Positions 27,301 through 40,900 of a stretch of DNA of 64,000 nucleotides are shown here, one piece after another. The stretch spans positions 1 through 64,000 of the forward strand of contig WNNJ02003020.1 in NCBI GenBank assembly GCA_012934845.2, written 5' to 3'. The notes beneath the pieces were generated by a model, which saw only the letters and a program-made list of their open reading frames with translations, did no database searches and had not been told where the DNA came from. Both the position numbers and the translations under genes were made by a program. Source of the stretch: Pomphorhynchus laevis (lineage: Eukaryota > Acanthocephala > Palaeacanthocephala > Echinorhynchida > Pomphorhynchidae). Each line of letters begins with the position of its first letter. The first letter of the stretch is position 1.

Positions 27301-28875
27301 TAACGCGCAAAGTTATCTCGTATATAGTTTCTTACACGTTGTATAATAGATGGCTATTACAGTCGTCCACGCTGTTTCACGAAACGTTTGGGTTGGTCTA
27401 TTAAGCTACATTTTCTGCCAACGAATTTTACTCTCTTCAATAAACTGATGGATTGCCAGCTCAGCACAAATAATTAAGGGTGATACGAGCAAGTAAATAT
27501 TTTTATAAATCAAAAATTTTGAAAAGTAGGGACATCTATATTTAGACAAATAAAAGGTGTTCTACTAACTCAGTAGATACGTGATAAAAATGACAACTAA
27601 CCCAGTATTTCAATGACAAGTGATTCAAAATATTGGATCAAAATGAAAAGCTTAATCTAAAAGTCCAGTGAAAGAGGCAAAAGGTTTAGCAACCCTAATT
27701 TGCGAAACATCGCAAATTAGGGTTGCGATGTATAGTTATATATATAATATATATAGTTATATATATAAAATGTATAGTTATTTTATATTTGACCAACAAC
27801 AATTTGTTCAAAAATACGGAGTAGCGACTAGTAGTTTATTGGGGCTTGCCTATGCGAACACATTAATGTGCCAGATAGAAGAAGGGATTATGAAAACGAT
27901 TCTAGTCTAAATAAAGCCACTAATTCATGGCCACTATTGATGCCACACTTGTCGTCTTTGATTCTCTACAATAAGCCTCCCAATTTCATGACTTTTTCAA
28001 TCAGCAACATGAACGATAAAGAAAATCATGACAAAACGTTTCCTTATAAATAAAAATATAAGTATTATTAACATATAATATATATGTTAATATATAACAT
28101 ATATATTTTTAAAATATTAAAATAAATTATATTTAATAAAAATGATATTCCCAAATTTTCTAACGTTTAAAAATTGTATTTTTGTAATACTTGATAAAGA
28201 TGATAAAAAATTTAACTTATATATTAGTTAAATCTAAATTTGGATAAGCGTAATCGAATTACGATTATAATCGTAATATTATAATATACTATTAAATATT
28301 ATAATATTATAATATTATAATTATAATATTGATTATAATTATTAATCCTAATTATAGGATTTGTTTCTACATAGTTATGAACAAATTCATATTCTATAAA
28401 GCTTAAAAAAGGGTCAATTATATAATTGAGATTCTATAACATCTCATTTGAACTCCTTTTATTTGTCTAAATATAGATGTCCCTACCTTTAAATAATTTT
28501 GATTTATCAAAATATTTAAGGATTCTATTTATTCAATTTTATTCATATATTTATATTTACTTTATGGTTTAATTTTTGTTAGATAAGCGTTATAATTATT
28601 ATAACATATATATGTATATCTTTTTCCGAATATAAGATTAATTAATTTTACTAACGCTTCTTTAATATCTACTAAATCTAGATTTGTATAAAGCGTACTA
28701 AAATCGTATGTATTTTATAGCTTTATAAAGCTTTATTATAGCTTTTTGTTGGATAGGCGTTATAGTTATTATAAAATATATATGTATATCTTTTTCCGAA
28801 TATAAGATTAATTAATTTTTCTAACGCTTCTTCAATATATGTTAAATCTAAATTTGTAATTACTAATATCGTACG

Positions 28876-28961
<86 letters not shown>

Positions 28962-31900
28962 TTTTATTAAGAATGAGGCTACCTGGATAAATTTGTTTGC
29001 TTATTTAATAAAAATTGCTAGAATTAAATACACATATATCATCAATATATCTTAACATCTATTTTATCCTCCCATTGCAACAACTTTTATTCGTCTAAAT
29101 ATAGATGTCTCTACTTTTAAAAAATTTTTAATTTACCAAGTAACGGCTTCAGTAATTCAATTTTATGAATTAATGTTAATAGAATCTATCAATTCAATTT
29201 TACAAATTGATGGTTTTATTTTTGTTAGATATGCGTTATACTTATTATAAGTTTGTTTGCTTATAAAAAGTTTAACATCTAATAAACATACAAGTTCTTA
29301 CAATATAATATTCAATTATCATCCAACAGCTTGAACACACAATTATTATTGCATTCTCTCTATGACTAAAGGAGTGCCATCAAATTTAAACAAATGCTGT
29401 AATTGTAATTCCGCAAGTGCAAAGTGTGTAAGATGCGTATGTGCACGGTCTGGTCGATTTGCTTTAACTGTAATGCACGTAACTGCTTAAATAGGGATTA
29501 TGTTCAACCCAAACCCAAAAGTGAAACTAGCCTGGACTCAGGAACTAAACATCAGGATCGTATCAACAACATAGATTTATCTACTCTAAATGCAAGAATA
29601 CAAAATACACTGAATGATACTTCTAGCAGAACAAATAATAAAGTCACGGGACCGGTTACGACAACAATTTATGAATGAACATTCAATGGATAAATCAATG
29701 ACAGAAGTGTCCGCTGAATCTGTTTCACTGGAACAGATATATTGTGAGGTTATACATTGGATCCCGAACCTGATGACATTATCTCAATGTAATGCAGCAA
29801 AGAGTTCATCAAGCTTATATCTGATTGTATATGGAAATTTAACACGGATAAAAAAGGTGTAAATGATCCTTTAAAGGAAATGACTATATTATGACACCTT
29901 ATCATCCAGAGAATAAAGAGTCGTAAGGTTCATATAGTGAGAAAAACTCTAGAGCGTAGATTAAAAATGTGGAAGTGCGGTGATGTTTACAATCTTTTAT
30001 GCGAGGCAAGATTTGCACAGAGATTAAAAATGGAGGGCGTGAAAAGTTGCAAAACCAATGATAATGCACGGATGACGAAAATAGCTATTAACTTGATAAA
30101 GAATGGTATGATTATGAAAGCTGTACGAACATTAAAAGACACCCCTCGAAGTGTCTTATCTCTAAGTTCTATGACAGGAGTAAAGTCAGTTCTTTCAGAA
30201 CTGCAGGAGATGCATCCCAGTCCGTCGGATGTGAACGAGGGGTTGCTATTATCAGAAAATATCAGTGAGTATAAGGAGCATCATCACATGCATTTCTTTA
30301 ATATTGAACCTGAGGATGTTATATTTGCTGCCAAAAAACCAAAGGCTCAGCAGGCCCATCTGGTATGGATGCTTGTAACAGGTACAAACTCCTTACGGAA
30401 CATGGTCATGAATCCAGCAGACTTACCTCATTAATATGTGACTTTGCAATTAAAATAGAAACGGAAACGGTAGATCCGCTGAAACTCATTGCATATACAG
30501 CATGTAGACTAATACCAGTAGACAAGGATCCAGGTGTTAGACCTATTGGGATAGGCGAGGTTCTACGAAGAATTGTAGGAAGAGTAGTAATGAAGCACGT
30601 AAGGGAGGATATCATGTCGGTTTGCATGGATACACAATTTTGTGCCAGGCGACGAAGCGGAATTGAATCAGCGATACACTCTGTTCATCATGCTTTCGAA
30701 GAAGACAATAGTAGATGCATACTTCTGACAGATGCTAAAAATGCATTCAATAATCTGAATCGAAAAATGGCTCTTCAAAATATGAAGCATATATGTCTTT
30801 CGTTAAATTGTATTTTGAAAAATAGGTATGGAGTACCTTCCCAGTTAATCTTGAGTGAAATCACATTGTTGTTCTCGGAGGGGTTTACGAAAGGATGATC
30901 CTTTATCGATGGCAGCATTTGCCATTTCTATTTTACCTCTAATACATGAATTGCAAAGGGTTGCACCAGGTGCAACCCATAAATGGTATGCAGATGACGG
31001 TGCTTGTGTTAGAACGATAGATTAGATAGCACGTGTCTGGGAAACATTAAAAGCTAAAGGGCCAATATTCGGATATTATGTCAATCCTGCCAAGTCTACT
31101 ATACTTTTAAAGAACTGAATCGTTGTAGAGAAAGAAAATATATTAAACATAGACAAAGTTCAAATGAAATATGATGGTGTGAGATATCTCGGTAGCTTTA
31201 TTGGAAATCCAGAATTCGTGGAGAATAAATGCTGTGAATGTGCTAACGTATGGGTGGAGGAAATGAATAGGCTTAACAAAGTAGTTGATTACGAGACCTT
31301 TGCGGGATACATTTTACTTACAAGGGCTTTGCAACACAGACAGATTCACCTTCTTCGAACCTGCAAAACAGAATCGAGCGGGTTTATGCATTATCGCTCG
31401 TTATTATTTGGGAAGTTACTGCCTCAGATGTTGGGCATGAATATTGACAACAAAGAAATGGAGAAGATTTTAACACTTCCGAATCATCACGGAGGCCTGG
31501 GAATCCGAGATATTACATACACTTTAACCGATGAATACATAAACTCCCTCAGGATTTGTGAGCCAGCAATGGACGGTCATTATGGAGAGGAGTTGCAATT
31601 TTTGCAAAAGGCCGTAATTGCGTCAATCAGAAAAGAGAAATAATATCGGGTAATGAATTTAAAAAATGAGGTGATAGCTTCCTCAAGAATGAACTTAGAG
31701 ACAGTCATGCGAAATGCAAGTGTCATCGGAGCATCATCCTGGCTCAGCCCACATAATGACATGAGGGAGCTATTCCTTAACTCTACTGAGTTCCATGATG
31801 CCTTTGCTGCAAGATATAATTGAAATCACGCTTTTATTGGAAAGGATTGTCAATGTGGAGCTTTTTTTACGTCTCGCATGTCTTTTCATGTAAGAGTATG

Positions 31901-34900
31901 GGTTCCACTTTTATCCGACACAATGCCGTGGTAAATGCGTTCGCACAACTACTTGGATCCACATGTCATAATGTTATAAAAGAGCCTACGTTACGTCCAG
32001 TAACAGACGATATCCTATTTGAAAAGACAACAACGACAAGAGACAGAAATGCAAGAGCTGATATAAGCTGCTCTGAACTTTATGGGCACATTACGGAGAG
32101 ATCCTTCTTGGATATATCTATGTACAATTCACTTGCTCCGTCTTATGCTTGGTCTAGAAATGAATGTCCATTTGATTACCACGAGCGCAGAAAAGTCGCA
32201 AAGTACGAAGATCGAATCAGATTAGTCGAGAATGCAAATTTCTTGCCGATAATTATCTCAACGGTTGGAGGTTTTGGAAAGACAACTGATAAATTATTGA
32301 AACGGATTGCCCAGAAAAACGTGAGAATAAAAATGACCAATATGCCCAAATTTTTCGCAGATCTCGGAATATGATATCCACTGTAATCGCGAAGACGGTT
32401 TCGATGACAATAAGGGAAAAATTATTTGTCAGACGACACTCATATACTTTACCCGTAGATATTAATACTACGAATAATTGATATAATGAAGAAACAACTT
32501 AGCGAGAGTAATTTCAAAGTCTAAACAAAAAACAATTTCACGGGATATGTTCGAGGATAACCCTCAATATGTAAATTTTATTATTAAAAATTATTATTAT
32601 TTAAAAACATTTTGTTTGCTTAAATACACTTATATCATCACATTATCGAAACATAGATTACACATCTCTATATAATCTAGATCTTTTGCACAGTTTTGAA
32701 CATATTCACATTCTTTAAAGCTTAAAAATAAGTTAACTATAATTGAACTACTATTACTTCCCATTGGAACACCTTTTATTTGTCTAAATATAGATGTCCC
32801 TACTTTTAAATAAATTGGATTTATTAAAATATTTAAGGATTCTATGAATTCAATTTTATCCATATATTTATATTTACTTGATGGTTTAGTTTTTGTTAGA
32901 TAGGCGTTATAGTTATTATAACATATATATGTATATCTTTTCCGAATATAAGATTAATTAATTTTACTAACGCTTCTTTAATATCTACTAAATCTAGATT
33001 TGTATAAAGCGTACTAAAATCGTATGTATTTATATTTTGAAAATTTATTCCTTTTGTCTGTTCTAAAAATTCTTTTGTAGAATTAATACTGAAATAGTGT
33101 TTTATACCAGTATTAATTTCGATTACCTTGCAATATTTTTTAAAGTGTGCTTTAATTATTTTAAGTGTTTTATTCATATAAACAGAAAGTTGTTTTAATG
33201 TACATTTAAAAGCACTACATATGAACCTAGGTTTTATTGGATTTTTATGTAATTTTGGATTCCAATATAATATAGGTATAGTTTTATTATTTGATTTAAT
33301 TTTTATACCATCTTTATTCAACATTGAACAGTGACTTGTAATAATTGTTTTTAAACTTAAATCACTACGTTAATATGTTGAATTTACATTTAAATCATTA
33401 GAATTAACCTCTTTCATTAGTATATCATAATAAAGCTTCTTGCATATGAAGTCTAATTTTTTAGACGTTTTTATTAGTCCATTTATTTAATATATGTTTT
33501 CCAAATGTTTATCTTTGATGTATTTAAGCTTTTACTAATAATAAACTTATCATACTAAGCATTTAAGTCATTATATAACGAATTGTAAATTTTATTTCTA
33601 TTGTTATTATAATTTATTCTGTATTTATCCCCTTTTGATAGATAGCATTGTCCTTAATTCAATTCATTGTTTTCAATCAATTCTAGATTATCAGTGCATA
33701 TATGTTTATTTATTTTATCAAAATTAAGTTTGTATATAAATTCAGTTTGTAAACTGAATTTGTATCAAATTCAGTTTCCATCATGTTTCTAAGAAACAAA
33801 TTGATGAACAATGAAACAAAAAATGAAACTTCAATGAAACAAATTGACAAAAAATGTGAAAATTCTGTTGTTCGAACATTCTGTTAATTGAAAAAATAGA
33901 ATATTAAATTTTTAATATATAATATAATATTAAATTTTTTTATAATAAATAATTTATTTATTAGTCAATTCATAAAAATTGTTTTCTGTTTTAAATTTCA
34001 ATTTTAAATTATAACTTGTTATAAATTATACAAAATATTACATAACACTTATTTTTTTATTTAATTTTTTATTTTGATTTGAACGCTCATTCTCATAAAT
34101 TGTATTTTATTTATTAGTTAATTCATAAAAAATGACTTTAATTATATAATTAATGTTTTAATTATATATTGCCTTACATTTATGATTTAATTGATATTTG
34201 GCATTATTTAATCTTAATTTTAACAATTTTTTAAACATTTAGTTTTTAAATTTAATAATTATATAATATTCAGTGATACATAATACTGATCGCGTAATAT
34301 TAATATTAATTAATTAATATTCAATATTATATAATTATACAAGCATATAATTATATGATTATTTAATATTATTTAATTATTTGTTATTTTATTATTTTAT
34401 TTATAATTATTTTTTATTTACAAATAACTTAATATTTTGTATTTATCAAATTAAATACAATGAGTCAATGAGTGCTTTTACTAGGATATTTACTTTTATT
34501 TTTACAAAAAATAAAGTAAAGATATAAAGTTTGCTTACAATTGAACTCAAGAGATTAGTCAATCGTAATTTATAAAAATTATGAGGCTAGATTTAAAAAT
34601 AAATGTAATCTTTACAAAATTATCTCGATTTTGTATTTAAAAGAGATACCCTACAATCTAAATATTTTTGGAAAACGATCAAAGAAGAGCTCTAAAGTCA
34701 CTATTTGTTTATATGGGACAACAGGGACAACAGGAGAAATAACAATAACTGAAGACCGCAATTCACTGACATTTCTAGTATGTATTTTATATATTAATTT
34801 ATATTAATATATAATATATATAATATAAATATTAATATAATATATTAATCAATGTTTGTAAAATTGTTGATTTATCAGTAAGATGTCGATTTATCCGATT

Positions 34901-37900
34901 AATAGTGAGCACATTTATCCAGAAAGCCTTATTCTTAACAAAACCAATATTAATGATAAAGAAGGTGTATATCTAGATATGAACATTAAATTAACATTAA
35001 CTAAAACTACTATTAATTTATATCGTAAAGATGACATATTTAAATTTACAAGAAACATATTTTTGCATGATCATTTATGCATACCATATAATATAAAATA
35101 TAATACATTAAATAATGAAATTTTAAGAATTGCAACAATATGTAATGATATTGGCTTTCTTCAAAATCATTTAAATAATTTAATAGATACATATTTTAAA
35201 CTAGGTTACTATAAAAATAACATCAAGCAGAAAATAGTAAAATATATAAATCAACACAATAATATAAAGAATAAATTTAAACTCTTAAGTGGCAAATTTT
35301 TATGGATGGATAATAAATAATATACTTTGTATTAGAATAAGATACTGGATATTTTTATCAGAGGAATTACATCATTAGCATGTATTTGGCGCGCTGCTAT
35401 GTTGGGTAGAGGAGTTAGGGGCTGAAACCTGATAGCATAGCAGTTCCTCCTGATGACCTCTAATTATTATTCTGATACAACGTCTGTTATTTATTAGTTA
35501 ATTCATAAAAATGACGTTCATTTTAAACTTCATTTTAATTGATTAAAATGAAGTTTAATAATAAGTTTAATAATAAGTGAAGTAAAATGAAGATAAAATG
35601 AAGTTTAATAAAATGAAGTTTAATAATAAGTTCATTTTAAAATCAAGTTAAACTTCATTTAACTTGATTTTAATTATAGAAAATCTAAAAACAATTATTA
35701 ATTTTATTATTTTATTATTACTTTTTGATTTAGCATCATTATGTTTTGTTTAGTTTATAATTATATACAATACGTAGACTCAGTTATCTGATTTGATTTG
35801 TTAACATCGATTGTGAGGCGAATCACTACAAACAAATGATAGAAGACGTCAGCGAAGTGTTATTTGATAACTCGAAGATGGGCAATTGAAATGAGGTCGA
35901 CCTCCATATATTTCGTCTTTCTGGTCACAAAATAATTTTTATTTAAACGGTATTCACTGTAAACGTTCTTGGTGATTACGAACATGCTTTGTCGAAGCAT
36001 TTAATAAATTTAAAAAATTCAATATTAAGGATACACAAACGGTCAGGAACTTAGAAGTTCACAATAACTTTTGCTAAGAATTCGTTGGATATAGTAAGAA
36101 ACTTAAAATGACATTTTAAGAATCAGAATCGTTTTAATGTTACTGATCATTAACTTAACCACCAATAATTTTACAATTATGATTTACAGTGTCGTTCAAT
36201 TGGGGATTTGATATTCATGAGTCTCCGCTATTTGAAAATTGGAAGCCTTGTGGATATAGAGAAAATTACTATAAATCAGCAATTAACAAGACAACACTGC
36301 ATGTAAGCAACTAAGCTGTTTTCCTAAAAATTTGACTGATTATATTTCCCATTAATTCATCCTATTAAGTTTTTCTAAAGATAAAGTTATGAACCATTTG
36401 GTGAATAACTTTTACAAAATCTGCACAAATTCTACGTCCTTGGTAATCGTTCAAAACTTTATCATTGTATAAATTTATAAATTTGTAATTCACCATCACC
36501 GATCATTGAATCGGTGATGGTGAATCTTTAATAGACTTTCATCTATTTTAGTCAATTTTGCAAGACCACACAAGTGATTTCTCATCAGAAATCAGTTACG
36601 AAGCTGACTTCACCTTGTGATTTCTTAAGAGTATATATTTAGTTATAATATAACCAAATATAACATCAATGTTGTTTCTAATTGAAACTGGCTTCGATTA
36701 ACGAACTGCATGCTCCATGTCACTTTTAGACAACCACTTCATCATTGAAATGATGTAGTACTCAATCATTAGTAGAATGAAGTACCCTCTCGTCGTTTCA
36801 GTTGCCTGTATTTCAGTTGCTAGGATTATCAGATTTCACACAGCATATGAAACCTCCCATCATGATCCCGAAAAACTTCATTGTTCCAGATTCCCTCCAT
36901 AACAATGCAGTTGAGACCATGCAGTTCTGATGAATCTGTGTTCATTCCGACCCATGTAACATTTCTCCGCTGAACTGAATGCCGAGACGAAATGCAATCG
37001 CTATAGCAAAAGCTTTTTCGTTGATCCTAGTTCCAACAGCTGAAATGGGCAGCGCCGTCAGAAACGTCCCAGATTATTTTCCAGCTACGCCTAGCAAATG
37101 CGCACGACTTTTAGCAGTTTCTGCAGTAGTAAGGAGAGACTTCATGATCAACATGGGCAAGGGACGAGACCAACGTTTTTGAACATGAGCTTCCGATAGT
37201 GTATACTCTCCAACAATTCGGTCAAGTGTGTCACTCGTGAAATGTAAGTCGTACTGTTTATCCCGCTAAGACTCCCGAGTCCAGCCCGAGTAAGGGCTCT
37301 ATCAAATTCGACGTTTCAGCAAGAGACGATAGGTAGACGGCAATAACGACTGTCTTGATTAGAAAAATTTCGAGCCCTCCAAGATATACCGGTAGTGTTG
37401 CTTGGGTCCATTCCTTATCACTGATGTTCAGATTAAGTAAACTGCACAGAGATTCGCGTAGGGCTTCGTCGTATGATTGCAACGAAGACCTATAATCGAA
37501 ACGAGGTGCACTGTGTAATAAATGAGAAATTCTAGCTATGTGGAAGCTGCTTCTTAACAGGAAAACGGCATTCTATTTCGCGAGTCTCTTTAAACGACGA
37601 GCTATATTCTCAATATTCGGAATATACTCGGAAAACACTCTTTCAACAGCTAAAGAACTCCTAATCGGCTGCCTATGGTAAGCGCATCGTTAGAGTTAAA
37701 AAATGGCATCCTGCAAAAATCGGATATTTGACCGAATAGCTATTTGACATCGGCTATATGCCAAGAGGGAACTATCCATTGGATAATACCCTCTGGGTAT
37801 GCATATTATAGATTGTTTAGTGTGAGATCATGAAGATCGATTGAAATCGGGATTGGTGATTATCATGGATGCTTAATTATTTATTGAATATTTGCTAGTT

Positions 37901-40900
37901 CACAAACAGTGACTTTGGCATTAAAAACAAGCTTCAGAATCCTTCTTTCATGACTTCCCATTGCATTTACCTTTACTAATGGCACCATTGCCACATCCGT
38001 TTTCGTTTCGCATGCTTTCTGCCACATTTTGGTAGCCTCGGGCTCATCATAGGGCTGACTACCAACTCTTCTCCTTTCGAAATTTGACTCATCTGAGATT
38101 CGAGCTGTCGCTCTTCATACTTGGCTTTCGCTCTTGACTGCTATGCTACGAATTCAGGATTATCAGATTTCACACAGCATATGAAACCTTTCATTATGAT
38201 CTCTAGAAACTGCATTATCCGAGATGTCCTATGACATGCTTATAATAGATTGTTTAGTATGAGGTAGTCAGCCTCTGATAAGCCTGGGATATCAATATGT
38301 GGTAGAAAGCGGGCGAAACGAAACGGCTTTGGCAATAGTGCCGTTATAGAATTTTTAAGGGGATTGTTATTATCAAATAGCTGGACAGAAATGGATATGC
38401 CGATAGCACCTACGTACGCGGATCTATTCATTATACAATTTGAGATTAAGTTGCTTTCAGATTCTTATGTAAAACCAGTATTTTATTGTCGATATATCGA
38501 CGACATCGTTTTGCTATTCCCTGACGACATAACAAGTTTAGCTGAATTTCAGAGAATAATTAATTCAGGTATTCTCAAACTAACATATCAAACGTCATTA
38601 TCTTAGATGTAGTTGATATCATCATCATCTTATAATTCTAAAAAACTTTTAGATTATTTAGATTAAAATGCTAAAAAGATCACTTACGATCTGAATTAAG
38701 TTGTGATTCGATAACCGTATGGATTAACTACATTTATATGATTTTCATCCAGAATTGGCACTTTGAAAACTAAAATCACTTTCAAAATTTACTATACATT
38801 TACTATCTTATACGTTTACTATACATTTAATTAAAACATTTAGTACTAAAAGCTTTCAAAATTAAAATTAAAGTTCAATTAGATTTAAAATTTAAAATTT
38901 ATTTTGTTTCCTTAGCTTTAACTGTAAAAGATTCATTACTCACAAGGGTAAAATAGGAGCTACAAGTTCTTTTATTGTACCGGCTTATGTCATTTCATCT
39001 GATTCCGTCAACAACGAAGGTAAATTTGATTAGTAGAATATTTAGTTTAATTATTTCTGATTGAAAAGAATCATTTCGCAGTTAACTTATTCATCTTTCA
39101 GGTTTAAGCTTAAATTTCTAATACCTTTTAATGTTCAATTTATAATTTTCGTTAAATTAATTATTTTTATTAGTGTATTTTTAATTTTCAAATAATATAC
39201 AAAGTATATTATTTACTATTCATATAAATTTTTATTTAAGAGTTTAAATTTAATTTCAAGAAAATATTGTGTTGACTAATAGATCGTATTTTTGTAAATT
39301 TGCGACATATTGTCATTATCAATCATCAGAAAAAAAACAAATTTATAAACAAATAATTAATAATATAATTTATAATTTATAAACAAATATATAAATTTAT
39401 ATTATATGAATTTCAAACTAGTAAAAAATGTATCTTTAAAGTAGTTTGTACATAGAATAGCAAGTTAAGTGGTTGAAAAGAATCAAATCATCTAACTGAG
39501 TCTACTTAGTGATCATCAGGAGGAACTGCTATGCTATCAGGTTTCGGCCCCTAACTCCTCTACCCAACATAGCAGCGGGGCCAAATACATGCTAATGATG
39601 TATTTCCTCTGAAATAACTATCTAGTATCTTATTCTAATACAAAGTATATTATTTATTATCCATACATAAAAATTTGGCACTTAAGAGTTTAAATTTATT
39701 CTTTATATTATTGTGTTGATTTATATATTTTACTATTTTCTGCTTGATGTTATTTTTATAGTAACCTAGTTTAAAATATGTATCTATTAAATTATTTAAA
39801 TGATTTTGAAGAAAGCCGGTATCATTACATATTGTTGCAATTCTTAAAATTTCATTATTTAATGTATTATATTTTATATTATATGGTATGCATGAATGCT
39901 CATGCAAAATATGTTTCTTGTAAATTTAAATATGTCATCTTTACGATATAAATTAAAATACATCAAATAGAACGTCTGCGTTATCTACTTACTGCTAATG
40001 GCGTATTTCCTCTGATGAAATTTGATCAATTAGTATCTTATTCTTATACAAGTATAAGCTACTATTTTCATCCATAAAAGTTACCGTTTAAAAATTTAAA
40101 TTGAATGATTTAAATGTTGATTTGTCAAAAAAATAAAAAATTTTCCGCTAATGATTTTAAATTTATTTTTAATATTATTGTGTTGATTTATATATTTTAC
40201 TATTTTCTGTTTAATGGTATTTTTATAGTAACCTAGTTTAAAATATGCATCTATTAAATTATTTAAATGATTTTGAAGAAAGCCAATATCATTACATATT
40301 GTTGCAATTCTTAAAATTTCATTATTTAATGTATTATATTTTATATTATATGGTATGCATGAATGCTCATGCAAAAATATGTTTCTTGTAAATTTAAATA
40401 TGTCATCTTTACGATATAAATTAATAATAGTTTTAATTGATGTTAATTCAATTTTCATATCTAGATATACACCTTCTTTATCATTAATATTGGTTTTGTT
40501 AAGAATATGGCTTTCTGGGTAAATTTGTTCGCTAATTGAATAAAAATTATAAGAATTTAATACACATACATCATCAATGTATCGAAACATATATTTCATA
40601 TATTTATATTGTTTAGATTTAGTTTTTACATAGTTATGAACAAATTCATATTCTATAAAGCTTAAAAACCAAGTCAGCTATAATTGGGCTACTATTACCA
40701 CCGTTTGGAACACCTTTTACTTGTCTAAATATAGATGTCCCTACTTTTAAATAATTTTGATTTATCAAAATATTTAAGGATTCTATTAATTCAATTTTAT
40801 CCATATATTTATATTTATTTGATGGTTTAAGTTTTGTTAGATAGGCGTTATAATTATTATAACATATATTTAATATATTTTATGGTATAATTGATGTTAA

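Noticed and set aside
37258-37482. Novel host ORF
   Set aside because: It contains the LPV-LGGL block of RLE-type retroelements and is flanked by further blocks of the same protein.
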